DNA of 41,125 nt from Erysipelotrichaceae bacterium (GTDB taxonomy: Bacteria > Bacillota_I > Bacilli_A > Erysipelotrichales > Erysipelotrichaceae): contig JAEDOA010000002.1 of NCBI GenBank assembly GCA_016302195.1, positions 1 to 41,125 of the forward strand, given 5' to 3'. This document shows, in pieces, positions 39,935 to 41,125 of this stretch (its first letter is position 1; each line of letters starts with the position of its first letter). The translations under genes and the position numbers were made by a program. The notes beneath the pieces were generated by a model, which ran no database searches, was not told the DNA's origin, and worked only from the letters and a program-made list of their open reading frames with translations.

Positions 39935-39973
39935 GTAAAATAGGTCACCTTGATAATGTAAAATGGATGTAAA
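39935..39973 (-). promoter_or_regulatory. PhoP box upstream of pstS
   Basis: On the minus strand TTTACA occurs at 39968-39973 and 39957-39962, exactly 11 bp apart, with a weaker TTTACT at 39935-39940, again in the 11-bp register (22 bp on). Direct TT(A/T)ACA repeats with 11-bp period are the PhoP-box pattern of Bacillota. It lies about 80-95 bp before the pstS ATG. Confidence 0.65.
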
Positions 39974-40078
39974 ATAATCCAACCAAACTTATTATTTTTA
40001 TACTTGTTATATTGTAATATCACTTCTAGATTATTATTCAAAAATCGAAGAGTATTGTCTTTTTAAATTTGAAACTAA

Positions 40079-40201
40079 TTATACATCTGCTTCAACATTG
40101 CAGTTTCTGATAATAATATCTGTTAAGGCTCCTGCTTTTTAAGGTCTTCCTTCTATATACTTGCCAACACAATCAAATTTAAAATTTAAATCGTATTTCA
40201 T
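40079..40201 (-). pseudogene. IS3-like transposase OrfA N-terminal relic
   Basis: From ATG 40201 the frame reads MKYDLNFKFDCVGKYIEGRP, TAA, and in frame KAGALTDIIIRNCNVEADV, TAA. The start MKY(D/S)xxFKxxCVxxYxxG is typical of the helix-turn-helix OrfA of IS3/IS150-type elements. AAAGGGG lies 8 nt upstream, inside the 3' arm of a perfect hairpin ATACCCCT/AGGGGTAT (40207-40243); such hairpins shield transposase translation from read-through transcripts. The region just upstream (TGGACAAAAATAGG) recalls an IS150-type left end. No OrfB or right end is present. Confidence 0.5.
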
Positions 40202-40396
40202 GAAAAATACCCCTTTCCTATTTTTGTCCAGGATTAGGGGTATATTTCATTTTGATTATATTTACAAAATTAATTTTTATTTTATTGTTTTTCATTAGTG
40301 GGATTTAAATAAATTGAAATGGGTACAGATACTCTCAACGATTAGAGTATCGTCGAATAAATAAATCGTTGCATTTTTTCAACGATTTTGCAACGA
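40202..40396. other. AT-rich gap with IS relic hairpin and octamer repeats
   Basis: No gene is visible here. It holds the 8-bp IS-type hairpin (40207-40243), a long A+T stretch, and the AATCGTTG/CAACGATT repeats listed separately. Confidence 0.5.
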
Positions 40397-40398
40397 TT
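40328..40398 (-). repeat. octamer repeats and two hairpins after the Schlafen-like gene
   Basis: CAACGATT occurs at 40336-40343, 40380-40387 and 40391-40398, and inverted as AATCGTTG at 40364-40371. Hairpin 1 is GATACTCT/AGAGTATC (40328-40351) with CAACGATT as its loop. Hairpin 2 is AATCGTTG/CAACGATT (40364-40387). The inverted copy could pair with either downstream copy or with the loop of hairpin 1. Hairpin 2 with its TATTTATT tail may terminate the upstream minus-strand gene. Confidence 0.6.
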
Positions 40399-41125
40399 AT
40401 TTTTTTAAATACGTTGTTGCTCTAGCTTTACCACTTTTTTCAACAACACCTTTCTCGACTAAAGAATTTAAAACCCTAATTAATGTATCTTTAGCAAAAC
40501 CACTTATCTCTTCTAATTCTAATCTACTATATGAGTAATTTCGTTTCATAGCATCGTAAACCTTTTTCTCATTTAATGATAAACTAGACTGATCGATAAT
40601 CGGTAATGTAACTGATATAGCACTACTAGTAACATCATAAATTGGTTTAACTATTGCATCCTTATATGCCTCATTTATTCTTTTAATTCCAGTAGCAAAG
40701 GCTTCAATAATATTAAGTCTTCTAAAAACATTAGCAATAATTGGATTCCTTAAGTAGGAATAATTCCCATTAATGTAGTCTTCTTTTGACATATCTGCTA
40801 CCAACCCACCAGGTGATGAAATCATAATCCTATCTGGATGCATCTCAATTTTTGTATTAGCTTTTATATCCCAAGTTCTATGTACTAATGCATTAGCTAC
40901 AGCTTCTCTAAATGCATCAAATGGAACCAATTCTATTTTTCGCCTAAAACCATCTTCAATTTTTTCAACAATATATTCACTCCTAAAAAGTTCAAGCACA
41001 TCATAATATTGTTTTAATATAGATTCACCTGCATACGATATTCTTTTCTTAAAAATATTTATTGAATTTCCAAAAACGGCAATATCAAGACCTGGAAAAT
41101 TATTACTATCAGCTAATAGCAATGC
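40397..41125 (-). CDS. ATP-binding, Schlafen/AlbA-type (RecG-like) protein, cut by window edge
   Basis: The C-terminal 240 or so residues of a larger protein; the frame stays open to the last base of the window, so the true start is outside. Visible are the HATPase_c_4 signature VPFDAFREAVANALVHRTWD, IMISSPGGL, LRNPIIANVFRRLNIIEAFATGIKRI, and a C-terminal winged helix (LNEKKVYDAMKRNYSYSRLELEEISGFAKDTLIRVLNSLVEKGVVEKSG). This is the usual layout behind an N-terminal AlbA_2/Schlafen domain. Such proteins are accessory DNA- or RNA-binding factors, often next to mobile elements, as here beside an IS relic. Confidence 0.8.
   Translation of the reverse strand, partial: ALLLADSNNFPGLDIAVFGNSINIFKKRISYAGESILKQYYDVLELFRSEYIVEKIEDGFRRKIELVPFDAFREAVANALVHRTWDIKANTKIEMHPDRIMISSPGGLVADMSKEDYINGNYSYLRNPIIANVFRRLNIIEAFATGIKRINEAYKDAIVKPIYDVTSSAISVTLPIIDQSSLSLNEKKVYDAMKRNYSYSRLELEEISGFAKDTLIRVLNSLVEKGVVEKSGKARATTYLKK

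Noticed and set aside
39772..40041. 89-codon minus-strand frame overlapping the pstS start
   Set aside because: It overlaps the pstS signal peptide in another frame and covers the Pho box; its Tyr/Lys/Ile-rich sequence looks non-coding.
1..41125. CRISPR array, prophage or integrative element
   Set aside because: No regularly spaced repeats, cas genes, integrase, terminase, capsid or relaxase genes were seen; the tail-fibre-like proteins stand alone.

Overview
The window is a stretch of a low-G+C Gram-positive chromosome, most likely a Bacillota member close to the Erysipelotrichia. The evidence is the A+T-rich sequence, AGGAGG-type ribosome-binding sites, an rsmG-noc-parA-parB block, a ThiT-type thiamine ECF component, and a pst-phoU-phoPR operon with a PhoP-type box. 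TGA acts as a normal stop codon, so this is not a UGA=Trp mollicute. The species cannot be named from sequence alone. rsmG-noc-parA-parB usually lies near oriC in Bacillota, so the middle of the window may be origin-proximal. No oriC, dnaA or full parS palindrome was seen.

Left part (1-6.6 kb), mostly minus strand: deoD, a two-component system, a DUF402 phosphatase, thiT under a TPP riboswitch, an M18 aminopeptidase and an O-methyltransferase. A small plus-strand membrane protein and tRNA-Thr(CGU) follow. From 6.9 to 12.7 kb is a tightly packed seven-gene minus-strand operon: two thioredoxin-like lipoproteins, an AAC(3)-type acetyltransferase, a TetM-like translational GTPase fused to a Rae1/YacP-type NYN endonuclease, an ArsC/Spx-like protein, a Bcp peroxidase and YaaA. 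It reads as a thiol/peroxide-stress operon containing a ribosome-directed GTPase-nuclease, and is the most interesting part of the window. Next come an EF-G-like GTPase (EF-G2 type) and an ankyrin protein. They are preceded by a 31-codon ORF with its own promoter and an intrinsic terminator, arranged like an attenuation leader.

Middle (15.8-30.7 kb): a nucleotidyltransferase, a divergent TetR/SDR pair with palindromic operators, an orphan protein, and rsmG-noc-parA-parB. Facing these is a minus-strand operon of two membrane-anchored proteins carrying phage-tail-fibre-like repeats, then map, tldD and tldE. Then come ybaK, xpt, a zinc dehydrogenase, a CobW-like GTPase joined to a YcgQ/DUF1980-like domain, and tRNA-Ser(CGA).

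Right part (31-41 kb): just beyond tRNA-Ser is a foreign-looking, more G+C-rich patch. It holds a DUF4143 ATPase and a decaying cluster of small genes, with a DUF4926 fragment, a gene broken by both a nonsense codon and a frameshift, and a C-terminal remnant. Then follows the complete phosphate operon pstS-C-A-B-phoU-phoP-phoR (minus strand). Upstream of it are a Pho box, an IS3-like transposase relic, octamer repeats, and an ATP-binding Schlafen/AlbA-type protein cut by the window edge.
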